Assembly: GCA_049609625.1 (NCBI GenBank)
Contig: JBMYYR010000032.1
Location: forward strand, 1-23,384
From: JBMYYR01 sp049609625
Lineage (GTDB): Bacteria > Bacteroidota > Bacteroidia > Flavobacteriales > CAJXXR01
DNA: 23,384 nt
Direction: 5' to 3'
Shown here: in pieces, positions 16,070-23,384 of the stretch
Numbering within the stretch: the stretch's first letter is position 1
Layout of the letters: each line of letters starts with the position of its first letter
Made by a program: the position numbers and the translations under genes
Notes under the pieces: model-generated
The model's database searches: none
Told to the model about the DNA's origin: nothing
What the model saw: only the letters and a program-made list of their open reading frames with translations

Positions 16070-18052
16070 ATGGGAATGATTCCTAAACATAAAATTGATG
16101 AAATTTACGACGCTACGCGCATAGAAGAAGTTGTTGGCGATTATGTTTCGTTAAAAAAACGAGGTGCTAACTTGTTGGGCTTGTGTCCGTTTCATGGCGA
16201 GAAGACCCCTTCTTTTACAGTGTCGCCAACAAAAGGGATTTACAAATGTTTTGGTTGTAGTGCGGGTGGAAATGCAGTAAGTTTTGTGATGGATTTGGAG
16301 CAGGTTTCGTATCCAGAAGCGCTAAAACAATTGGCGAAAAAATACAGCATCGAAATTGAAGAACAGGAATTGAATCCTGAGCAAAAAGCGGCGCTAAACA
16401 AACGCGAAAGCCTTTATTTACTTAATGAATTTGCTCAAACCTATTTCGAAGATCAATATAAAAGTCAGCTTGGCGAATTGGTGGCACAAGCCTATACCCG
16501 AGACCGAAAAATTTCTAAAGAAAGTGTAGAGAAGTTTCATGTTGGTTTTTTGCCAGATGTTAAGGATGGTTTTGCGAAACATGCTCTAAAACAGGGTTAT
16601 AGCAAAGAGCTTCTTCAGGAAACGGGCTTGTCTATTTTTAAGGATTCTAATGTGTATGATCGCTTTCGGGACCGCATTATTTTCCCAATTCATTCGCTTT
16701 CAGGTCGGGTGTTAGGTTTTGGAGGTCGGATTCTAAAAACAGATAAAAAAATAGCCAAATACGTCAATTCGCCCGAAAGCGAGGTCTATCATAAATCGAA
16801 AGTGCTTTATGGTATTTTTCAGGCAAAACGTGCGATTGCCAAACAAGATTCTTGTATTTTAGTTGAAGGTTATACTGATGTTATTTCTTTTCATCAATCT
16901 GGTATTGAGCATGTTGTGTCGTCTTCGGGGACGGCATTAACGAAAGAGCAAGTGCGTTTGATTAAACGTTTTACCAATAATTTAACGGTTATTTTTGATG
17001 GCGATAGCGCAGGAATAAAAGCGGCTTTGCGTGGGATTGACATCATTCTCGAAAATGGATTAAATGTTCAGGTTTTGGCACTTCCAGAAGGCGAAGATCC
17101 AGATTCGTTTGCCAAAAAACACAGTTCGCAAGAACTCAAGGCCTACATCGAAACTAAATCAACCGATTTTATAAATTTTAAAATTGATTTGTTTCAATCT
17201 TCTGGAAATCAGAACTTAGCGGAAAAAACCAAATGGCTTCGAAGTATTGTTCAAAGCATTGCAAAAGTGCCCGATCCGTTAAAACGTACAATTTTGATTC
17301 AGACGGCAGCACCGCAACTAGGCTTGGAAGAAAAAGTGTTGTTTACGGAGCTCGATTTGCAGCTCCGCAATCATCATCTTGAAGAAAAAAAAGAGCAAGA
17401 ACGGATAGCAAAACGAAAAGCCAGAGAAGAAGGATTTCTACCTATTGACGCTCAGGTCCCTGTACCTGAAAGCACAGAGCCAACTCGACCTTCAGAACAA
17501 CATTTAAAACTAAGAATCGAAAATCAACTTCTGAGAATTTTGTTGAAATACGCCAATGAAACCTTAGAAATAGAAGTGGAGTCTGAATCGGAAACAGAAG
17601 ATAATCAGTTTGTTAAACTAACGGTTTTCGAGTTTCTACATCATGAATTTCAGGAAGAAGAGTTTCAATTTCAGTCCGAAGTACATCAACAAATTTATGT
17701 CGAATGTTTAGAATTGTGGACATCAGAATCTAAAGACAAGCTTGTGGAGACGCTGTTGCGAACCGATAAACCAGAGCAAATTAAGCTGATCAGCGATTTG
17801 TTGTATGACGAACATCAATTGGCCGATTGGGAGCGGAAAGAAATTTATGTTGCCGAAGAAAAATCGATACTCAATCAACTTATCAATCAACTTATTTGGC
17901 GTTATCAGCTCGAAAATGCCAAAACATTTATGCTTGACATCAAAACCAAAATAGCCGCTACCGACGAAAATACCGACGAACTTTTTGGAGAATACATGGC
18001 GTATTTGGCTATAAGTCAGGAACTCCAGACTCGTTTGGGAAGAGAGGTTTAG
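16070..18052 (+). CDS. dnaG: DNA primase DnaG
   Basis: A 660-residue bacterial primase. The N-terminal CHC2 zinc finger is intact (C39, H42, C60, C63). The central catalytic core has the TOPRIM motif VEGYTD with E266 and the acidic FDGDSAG (D310, D312). A charged linker (about 437-480, with KKEQERIAKRKAREE) leads to a C-terminal helical region, the likely helicase-binding domain. DnaG makes the RNA primers for DNA replication. It is longer than the E. coli enzyme (581 residues), with the extra length in the linker and C-terminus. Translation could start at M1 or M3 (both ATG). It sits 14 bp after the ABC permease gene and appears to end this run of genes. Confidence 0.97.
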   Translation: MGMIPKHKIDEIYDATRIEEVVGDYVSLKKRGANLLGLCPFHGEKTPSFTVSPTKGIYKCFGCSAGGNAVSFVMDLEQVSYPEALKQLAKKYSIEIEEQELNPEQKAALNKRESLYLLNEFAQTYFEDQYKSQLGELVAQAYTRDRKISKESVEKFHVGFLPDVKDGFAKHALKQGYSKELLQETGLSIFKDSNVYDRFRDRIIFPIHSLSGRVLGFGGRILKTDKKIAKYVNSPESEVYHKSKVLYGIFQAKRAIAKQDSCILVEGYTDVISFHQSGIEHVVSSSGTALTKEQVRLIKRFTNNLTVIFDGDSAGIKAALRGIDIILENGLNVQVLALPEGEDPDSFAKKHSSQELKAYIETKSTDFINFKIDLFQSSGNQNLAEKTKWLRSIVQSIAKVPDPLKRTILIQTAAPQLGLEEKVLFTELDLQLRNHHLEEKKEQERIAKRKAREEGFLPIDAQVPVPESTEPTRPSEQHLKLRIENQLLRILLKYANETLEIEVESESETEDNQFVKLTVFEFLHHEFQEEEFQFQSEVHQQIYVECLELWTSESKDKLVETLLRTDKPEQIKLISDLLYDEHQLADWERKEIYVAEEKSILNQLINQLIWRYQLENAKTFMLDIKTKIAATDENTDELFGEYMAYLAISQELQTRLGREV

Positions 18053-18104
18053 CTTATTATCGTTAAAAAACGAATCTAAACTGTTACATTTCAAAGTTTT
18101 GGAT

Positions 18105-18112
18105 TTAATTTG
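18105..18112 (+). promoter_or_regulatory. Weak candidate -7 element before the DUF3078 gene
   Basis: TTAATTTG differs from TAnnTTTG at one fixed base and lies 26 bp before the ATG. I see no convincing TTG at the -33 spacing, so the call is tentative. If it is real, the DUF3078-dusB-ispG set would form its own transcript instead of reading through from dnaG. Confidence 0.25.
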
Positions 18113-18138
18113 CAAACTCAATCAAAAAACATACTAAA

Positions 18139-19044
18139 ATGAAAAAAACAATATTGACTCTAGCTGTAATAGCATCATCTTCGACTACTTTTTTGATGGC
18201 TCAGCAAGTTGCAGATGCAGGCCATGCATTAGAGCAAGTTGCTGATTCAAACTGGACATACGAAGCTTCGGGATCTTTAACTTTTTCTCAGCTAGGGCTG
18301 AGTAATTGGGCCGAAGGAGGAGAGAATAATTTGTCTTTAATTGGTTTTATTAACGCAAAAGCAAATTATAAAAAGGACAAAACCACTTGGGACAACAGTT
18401 TGCGTTTGGGTTATGGACTTTTGAAGCAGGGCGAAACAGATTTTGTCAAGTCAGACGACATCATTGATTTTCAATCCAAATATGGTCATCAGGCCAAAAA
18501 AATTTGGTATTATTCAGCTTTGTTGAACTTCAAAACACAATTCGATTTGGGTTATGAAAAACCTTTGGAACGAACCAATCTAGCTTCTCAGTTTTTTGCG
18601 CCAGCCTACGTCAATTTGGCTTTGGGTATGGATTATAAACCCTCTGATAATTTTTCGGTATTAATGTCGCCTCTTTCCATGAAAGCAACCTACGTATTGG
18701 CCGAACAAATTGACGAAACACGTTGGGGTTTAGACTCAAACGAAACTTCACGTTATGAAATTGGAGCTAGTCTGAATGCTGAATACAAAACAAAATTGAT
18801 GGAAAATGTATCTTACGAAACCCGTTTGGGGCTTTTCTCAAACTACCTGAACAATCCATTAAATATTGATGTCAATTGGGAGAATGTGATCAAAATGAAT
18901 GTCAATAAATACATTTCTGTGAACATTATAACTGAACTCAGATATGATGACGATATTGTGTTTGAAAAAGATAATGGCAAACAAGGTAAAGCCGTTCAGT
19001 TTAAAGAGTTTGTAGGCATTGGCCTTACCTATAAGTTTTTATAA
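18139..19044 (+). CDS. DUF3078 outer-membrane beta-barrel protein
   Basis: A 301-residue exported protein (signal peptide to about MAQ at residues 20-22). It carries the DUF3078 signature FSQLGLSNWAEGGENN (residues 49-64), then alternating hydrophobic/polar strands and a C-terminal barrel strand ending in TYKFL. DUF3078 is a Bacteroidota-restricted family predicted to form outer-membrane barrels; its function is unknown. It is 86 bp after dnaG and 12 bp before dusB. A weak TTAATTTG element at 18105-18112 could be a -7 box for this gene. The family call is good; no function is assigned. Confidence 0.88.
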   Translation: MKKTILTLAVIASSSTTFLMAQQVADAGHALEQVADSNWTYEASGSLTFSQLGLSNWAEGGENNLSLIGFINAKANYKKDKTTWDNSLRLGYGLLKQGETDFVKSDDIIDFQSKYGHQAKKIWYYSALLNFKTQFDLGYEKPLERTNLASQFFAPAYVNLALGMDYKPSDNFSVLMSPLSMKATYVLAEQIDETRWGLDSNETSRYEIGASLNAEYKTKLMENVSYETRLGLFSNYLNNPLNIDVNWENVIKMNVNKYISVNIITELRYDDDIVFEKDNGKQGKAVQFKEFVGIGLTYKFL

Positions 19045-19056
19045 AAACACAGCCTC

Positions 19057-20049
19057 GTGATAGAAATAGGAAGCTTAAAACTGCCAAACAATCCGCTACT
19101 TCTTGCTCCGATGGAGGATGTTAGCGATCCGCCTTTTCGTGCTTTGTGCAAAGAAAATGGTGCCGATTTGATGTTTACTGAATTTATTTCTAGCGAAGGA
19201 CTGATACGTGATGCCGAAAAAAGCACCATGAAACTTGATATTTACGATCAAGAACGCCCGATTGGGATTCAGATTTTTGGTGGAAATATCGAGTCTATGA
19301 TAAAAGCCACCGAAATAGCCAGCGCAGCAGAACCAGAATTGATTGACATCAACTTTGGTTGCCCTGTCAAAAAAGTGGTTGGCAAAGGTGCCGGAGCAGG
19401 AATCCTTCAAGATATTCCAAAAATGGTAGAAATGACCAAAGCGGTTGTTGAAGCTACCCATTTACCTGTAACCGTGAAGACGCGTTTGGGTTGGAATGAC
19501 GAAACTATTTTTATTGAAGAAGTTGCCGAGCGACTTCAAGAAGCTGGCATAAAAGCCTTAACCATTCATGGCAGAACCCGAAAACAGATGTATAAAGGTT
19601 CTGCCGATTGGACTAAAATTACCAAAATAGCTAAAAACCCAAACATCACCATTCCTATTTTCGGTAATGGAGATATCGATTCGCCAGAAAAAGCCAAATG
19701 GATGATGGAAAATTATCCTGTTGATGGTATCATGATTGGGCGCGCGTCTATTGGTTATCCGTGGATTTTTAGAGAAATAAAACATTACTTAAAAACAGGC
19801 GAGCATTTAGCTAAGCCTACAATAGCTGAGCGAATAGATGTGGCTAAAAAACACCTCGAAACGTCTTTAGAATGGAAAGGGCCTGTTTTGGGCATCGTAG
19901 AAACAAGACGCCATTACACTAATTACTTCAAATCTTTACGCGGCATCAAGGCCTTTCGCAGTCGTTTGGTAACGGCTGGAACTAAAGATGAGCTTTTTGC
20001 AATTTTAGATGAAATAGAACACACCTATTCTTCCCAACTCGAATCTTAA
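19057..20049 (+). CDS. dusB: tRNA-dihydrouridine synthase (DusB type)
   Basis: A 330-residue flavoenzyme that reduces uridine to dihydrouridine in the D-loop of tRNAs, using FMN and NADPH. Motifs: LAPMEDVSD (residues 16-24) at the TIM-barrel entry, catalytic C102 in NFGCPVKKV, K141 in TVKTRLGW and H171 in IHGRTR for FMN and substrate contacts, and GNGDI near the phosphate-binding end. Translation starts at GTG (19057). The next ATG is well inside the LAPMED strand and would remove conserved sequence, so GTG is preferred. It is 12 bp after the DUF3078 gene and 6 bp before ispG, so the three are very likely co-transcribed. Confidence 0.96.
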   Translation: MIEIGSLKLPNNPLLLAPMEDVSDPPFRALCKENGADLMFTEFISSEGLIRDAEKSTMKLDIYDQERPIGIQIFGGNIESMIKATEIASAAEPELIDINFGCPVKKVVGKGAGAGILQDIPKMVEMTKAVVEATHLPVTVKTRLGWNDETIFIEEVAERLQEAGIKALTIHGRTRKQMYKGSADWTKITKIAKNPNITIPIFGNGDIDSPEKAKWMMENYPVDGIMIGRASIGYPWIFREIKHYLKTGEHLAKPTIAERIDVAKKHLETSLEWKGPVLGIVETRRHYTNYFKSLRGIKAFRSRLVTAGTKDELFAILDEIEHTYSSQLES

Positions 20050-20055
20050 CACCTT

Positions 20056-21963
20056 ATGGAAAATTATTACATTCCCTCATTTTCATCCCTCAATCGTTAT
20101 AAAAGCCGAGAGGTGCACATCGGAAACGTGGCTATTGGAGGAGCTAATCCCATTCGCATTCAATCCATGACCACCACCGACACCATGGACACCGAGGCGA
20201 CCGTTAAGGAATGTATTGAGTTGATAGAGGCAGGTTGTGAAATAGTTCGGATTACGGCACCAGGAAAGCGGGAAGCCGAAAATTTACAGAACATTAAAGC
20301 CGCCTTGCGCAGCAAAGGTTACGACACGCCTCTAGTTGCCGATATTCATTTTACGCCCATAGCGGCAGAAATTGCAGCAACTATTGTCGAGAAAGTTAGG
20401 GTTAATCCAGGGAATTACGTCGACAATAAAAAATTTAAAAGCCTGACCTTTACCGAGGAATCGTATCAAAAAGAGATTGATAAGATCAAAAAGCGATTTT
20501 CTCCACTCATCGAAATCTGTAAAAAGCACAACACGGCGATGCGCATTGGGACTAACCACGGTTCGCTGTCCGATCGTATTTTGAGTCAATATGGCGATAC
20601 ACCAAAAGGTATGGTAGAAAGTGCGATGGAGTTTTTGAGAATCTGCAAAGAGCTTGACTATCATGATGTTGTGCTTTCCATGAAGGCGAGCAATACCATT
20701 ATTATGGTTCAGGCCTATCGCTTACTTATTGTAGAAATGGAAAAAGAAGGCATGAATTACCCGCTGCATCTTGGTGTTACCGAAGCTGGCGATGGCGATG
20801 ATGGAAGAGTAAAATCTGCTGTTGGTATGGGTACTTTGCTTTTGGATGGCATTGGCGATACCATTCGCGTTTCGCTTACCGAAGCACCAGTATTCGAAAT
20901 ACCTGTTGCTCAAGAAATGTTGAACACTTTGGAAAACAAGAAATTAACTAATTCTGTTCCAGAGTTTCAAAATGAATTACCCTATTCGCCTTATGCCTTT
21001 TCAAGACGAAAAAGTTTGCAACGCGCTAAGATTGGCTCGGCAGGCGTGCCTGTTGTGATTTCAGATTTGAGTTTGATGAAAAAAACGACGGTCAAAACCC
21101 TAGAAGCCTTAGATTTTAGATATAAAGCCGACGACGACAAATGGCATATTGGCGACCAAGCTCCAGATTATATTTTTGATGAAAAAGACTGGACATTTTC
21201 TCCAGCTGGGCTTTCGCCAAAAATAGATAATAATACAAATCAAAATCTAAAAGTTTGGGCATCGGCAGAAGCTTATCAGCAGGCCGAATTAAAAGCTAAA
21301 GTTATTAATTTTGTAAAAGTAAAAGCCTCACAATTAGAATGTTGTGTGCTTTTTCAAGACGATCCTACAGTCGTTTGGTTGCTGTCTTCTGATGAAACCA
21401 ATCCGCTTATTGAAACTCGTAGATGGCTTATTGAACTCGACCAAAAAAATCAATTAAAACACAGCGTTTTGATTGATTATCAACAATCTACTTCAGGTAA
21501 ATTACAAGAACAAATGATAGCTTCAGCCTATATGGGTGCTTTGTTTGTTGATGGAAGAGTAGATGGAATCTGGATGAGAGCCACAGAAGAATCAAAGTTA
21601 AATGAGCTAAACGCCCTCGCTTTTGGTATTTTGCAAGCCTCACGCGCGCGTTCATCCAAAACAGAATATATTTCTTGTCCCTCTTGCGGGCGAACACTTT
21701 TTGATCTTCAGGAAACCACAGCAAAAGTCCGGTCAGCCACCGAACATCTTAAAGGTTTGAAAATCGGCATTATGGGTTGTATTGTGAACGGGCCAGGCGA
21801 AATGGCAGATGCCGACTATGGCTACGTTGGTACAGGTCCAGGGAAAATTACCCTATACAAAGGTCAAGAGGTTCAAAAACGAAACATCCCATCAGACTTA
21901 GCTGTAAATCAATTGATTGAACTGATAAAATCTCACGGAGACTGGAAGGAGAAAGAGCTCTAA
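20056..21963 (+). CDS. ispG: IspG, 4-hydroxy-3-methylbut-2-enyl diphosphate synthase (long form)
   Basis: A 635-residue enzyme of the MEP isoprenoid pathway that converts MEcPP to HMBPP with a [4Fe-4S] cluster. The TIM-barrel domain begins with NPIRIQSMTTTDTMDTEATV and includes HLGVTEAGDG. The cluster ligands C541 and C544 (SCPSCG) and C575 (GCIVNGPGE, with E582) lie in the C-terminal reductase-like domain. About 250 residues separate the two domains. This insertion marks the three-domain form found in Bacteroidota, Chlamydiae and plants, whereas the E. coli enzyme has about 370 residues. It lies 6 bp after dusB. Nothing looks broken. Confidence 0.97.
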   Translation: MENYYIPSFSSLNRYKSREVHIGNVAIGGANPIRIQSMTTTDTMDTEATVKECIELIEAGCEIVRITAPGKREAENLQNIKAALRSKGYDTPLVADIHFTPIAAEIAATIVEKVRVNPGNYVDNKKFKSLTFTEESYQKEIDKIKKRFSPLIEICKKHNTAMRIGTNHGSLSDRILSQYGDTPKGMVESAMEFLRICKELDYHDVVLSMKASNTIIMVQAYRLLIVEMEKEGMNYPLHLGVTEAGDGDDGRVKSAVGMGTLLLDGIGDTIRVSLTEAPVFEIPVAQEMLNTLENKKLTNSVPEFQNELPYSPYAFSRRKSLQRAKIGSAGVPVVISDLSLMKKTTVKTLEALDFRYKADDDKWHIGDQAPDYIFDEKDWTFSPAGLSPKIDNNTNQNLKVWASAEAYQQAELKAKVINFVKVKASQLECCVLFQDDPTVVWLLSSDETNPLIETRRWLIELDQKNQLKHSVLIDYQQSTSGKLQEQMIASAYMGALFVDGRVDGIWMRATEESKLNELNALAFGILQASRARSSKTEYISCPSCGRTLFDLQETTAKVRSATEHLKGLKIGIMGCIVNGPGEMADADYGYVGTGPGKITLYKGQEVQKRNIPSDLAVNQLIELIKSHGDWKEKEL

Positions 21964-22370
21964 AAGACCACTCTTATTTCGCTGTAACACACTGTTTTAG
22001 TTCCGAAACTGAAGACGATGACCTTGGTCTTAAAATAGACTAAGATTCAGCTTTTCAAAAAAAAATACACTTTTAACAAAAACTTTTCCATGAAAAGTTT
22101 TGCTAAACGCAATAATTGTTTTTGTTTTGTAGGGTGCTTGGAATGTTAGCTAAGCTAGAGAAACAAAGCGTCAATTGCTAGTGATAACAAGGGATGTAGA
22201 GTTTTTTATAGTTTTGAGAGCAACAAACTTAATGTCGTAATTCTTCGGAAAATGAGATTTTAGGTCTGTTTTGCTGTCTTTTTGCTGATGCTAAACACAT
22301 TTGTTGTTGAATCCAGTATTAACAAAAAAACAAACAAGCTGGGTTTTATTGTTTATGTAAATTATTAATT
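21964..22370. other. 407-bp non-coding region between ispG and the HYR-repeat gene
   Basis: I find no credible gene here. Notable pieces are: an inverted pair aagacca (21964-21970) and tggtctt (22025-22031) just after the ispG stop, which could close a branched stem; the perfect hairpin at 22079-22101; TAGTTTTG at 22209-22216, which matches TAnnTTTG but has no good -33 partner; and an A-rich leader directly before the next ATG. The region is large for this otherwise compact window and may hold the terminator of ispG and a regulated leader of the next gene. Confidence 0.6.
22079..22101 (+). terminator. AT-rich hairpin downstream of ispG
   Basis: aaaacttttc (22079-22088) and gaaaagtttt (22092-22101) form a perfect 10-bp stem with a 3-nt loop, ending in a short T-run. 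It is 116 bp after the ispG stop. The stem is AT-rich and the T-tract is part of the stem, so it may be a weak terminator. A second copy of cttttc at 22051-22056 could pair with the same gaaaag, giving an alternative fold. Confidence 0.35.
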
Positions 22371-23384
22371 ATGATGAAAAGTGTACTACTTAAAGGAAGA
22401 CTGCGACAGATGATCGCCATAGTCTTCTTGTCCTTCTTAGGACTCGATGCCGCTGCGCAAGACACCATAACGGTGCAGTATCAGGCAACATTTGAGCGTG
22501 GCTCAACCTACTGTAACGCCGATGCGCAAGTTACAGACTGGGTAAACTTCTTAGACAGTATCCATACGTTGGATACTACCGGAGCTTATCAGTTTATTGA
22601 AGCAAAATATGCTACAGCAGATGGTTCCTCTTCCAAAGAACATGTTTTAACAGGTTCTGATGCGATGATGGATGCCTTCGTAGTGGATTTGTATAGTTTA
22701 GATACTGCTGCTGCGGGCGGAGACTCGTCTGTTTCGTACACAATAGGTTCAGATTTATGGTACATTACTTCGGGATGTTCTGTAGGTGGTCCAGTTGTAG
22801 CGGGATGTGGAGCTGGTATAAATCCAAAAATTGGAATTGAAATCAATCCAGCAATTAGTTTTGGATGTAATGCGAACGTTGAGTCAGCATTGAGACCAAT
22901 AGTAGGGAACTCGTCTTGGGGTGGATCTTTTGGTGCAACAACACCACAATCGGTATCAACTTCAGGAAATGATGAAACCATCACATTTACATTAAAATAT
23001 GTAGATGCGGCAAAACCAATTCCAGTTTGTTTTACAGACACAGTAGATGTATACTTAGATACATTAGGAGCATATTTTGTACAGGTTTCTGATGTAGATA
23101 GCTTTAGCTACGATGAGTTTTTGAATCCAGGACTTCCAGGTTCACCAACAAAAGGATGGGGTATTGAAACCTACACCTTGTCGGATACTGTAATGAACTG
23201 TGCTTCAACAGGAGTAAGAAATATTCTATTGACCATTGTAGATTCAGCAGGAAACGATAGTAGCTGTGTTACTATAATTAATGTTTTGGATACTTTAGAT
23301 CCAATTGCAATTGCTCATGACACCATTGAAGTTTACTTAGGTGCTGATTCATCAGTAACAGTTGATGCAAACGACATCAACAAC
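22371..23384 (+). CDS. Large secreted HYR-repeat surface protein (partial, C-terminus beyond right edge)
   Basis: An open frame from ATG 22371 (ATGATG, so M1 or M2) runs 338 codons to the window edge without a stop. It begins with a signal peptide (positively charged start, then AIVFLSFLGLDAAAQ; cleavage near residue 30). Residues 31 to about 210 are Asp-, Ser-, Thr- and Gly-rich with several Cys and no recognised domain. From about residue 215 it has a repeat-like unit: PVCFTDTVDVYLDT at the start and MNCASTGVRNILLTIVDSAGN toward the end, then a second unit from residue 310 (DPIAIAHDTIEVYLG). This pattern is that of HYR-like immunoglobulin repeats in large Bacteroidota adhesins, which often end in a T9SS or gliding-type C-terminal domain. 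That end is not visible here. Confidence 0.85.
   Translation, partial: MMKSVLLKGRLRQMIAIVFLSFLGLDAAAQDTITVQYQATFERGSTYCNADAQVTDWVNFLDSIHTLDTTGAYQFIEAKYATADGSSSKEHVLTGSDAMMDAFVVDLYSLDTAAAGGDSSVSYTIGSDLWYITSGCSVGGPVVAGCGAGINPKIGIEINPAISFGCNANVESALRPIVGNSSWGGSFGATTPQSVSTSGNDETITFTLKYVDAAKPIPVCFTDTVDVYLDTLGAYFVQVSDVDSFSYDEFLNPGLPGSPTKGWGIETYTLSDTVMNCASTGVRNILLTIVDSAGNDSSCVTIINVLDTLDPIAIAHDTIEVYLGADSSVTVDANDINN

Noticed and set aside
17723..18121. 132-codon minus-strand ORF over the end of dnaG
   Set aside because: It is antisense to conserved dnaG coding sequence, with no start context or domain support.
20056..21963. IspG length (635 aa) as a possible fusion
   Set aside because: The long three-domain form is the normal one in Bacteroidota. 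All cluster ligands are present, so it is not novel.
22589..23041. 150-codon minus-strand ORF
   Set aside because: It is antisense to the well-formed HYR-repeat frame, which has a signal peptide and family-like repeats. The minus frame has no motif.
1..23384. Search for tRNA, rRNA, CRISPR, insertion sequence or phage features
   Set aside because: I saw no cloverleaf-like tRNA sequence, regularly spaced repeats, transposase or integrase motifs, or phage structural genes.

Overview
The window looks like a chromosomal segment from a member of Bacteroidota, most likely Flavobacteriales. The signs are AT-rich DNA, a TonB-dependent receptor with a carboxypeptidase-like N-terminal domain, a cargo protein with a type IX secretion (T9SS) C-terminal domain, a PorV/PorQ-family outer-membrane protein, a DUF3078 protein, the long form of IspG, start sites with weak or no Shine-Dalgarno sequence, and candidate promoters of the TAnnTTTG type. 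I see no tRNA, rRNA, CRISPR array, insertion sequence or phage gene. Most of the window is ordinary core genome; the accessory-looking parts are 2.6-11.7 kb and the right edge.

Layout. Positions 1-2450 hold small envelope and phosphatase genes: a membrane-anchored metallophosphoesterase (minus strand, cut by the left edge), a lipoprotein and a YfcE-type phosphodiesterase (plus), and a Rieske-like lipoprotein (minus) that lacks the usual iron-sulfur ligands. Positions 2614-11586 form a tight three-gene unit with 26-28 bp gaps: a 1243-aa TonB-dependent receptor, a 1373-aa secreted protein with a T9SS-like C-terminal domain, and a 354-aa PorV/PorQ-family barrel. A candidate promoter lies before it and a strong intrinsic terminator (11651-11690) after it. 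Positions 11714-12589 carry greA and a HIT-family gene. ruvC runs back toward them on the minus strand, and its start codon shares the palindrome ATGCAT with the start codon of the next plus-strand gene.

Positions 13157-18052 are a compact, probably co-transcribed run: a YbhN-like membrane protein, a family 2 glycosyltransferase, a lone OppC-type ABC permease and dnaG. Positions 18139-21963 hold a DUF3078 outer-membrane protein, dusB (GTG start) and ispG, 6-12 bp apart. A 407-bp non-coding stretch follows, and then the 5' part of a large secreted protein with HYR-like repeats that runs off the right edge.

How the genes work together. The most interesting unit is the receptor, T9SS cargo and PorV-like triad. 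It reads as a surface-protein assembly or uptake module in which a very large cargo may have its own PorV-type shuttle and a partner TonB-dependent channel. That functional link is inference; the family assignments are well supported by the sequence. The remaining genes serve transcription elongation (greA), recombination (ruvC), replication priming (dnaG), tRNA modification (dusB), isoprenoid synthesis (ispG) and envelope biogenesis.
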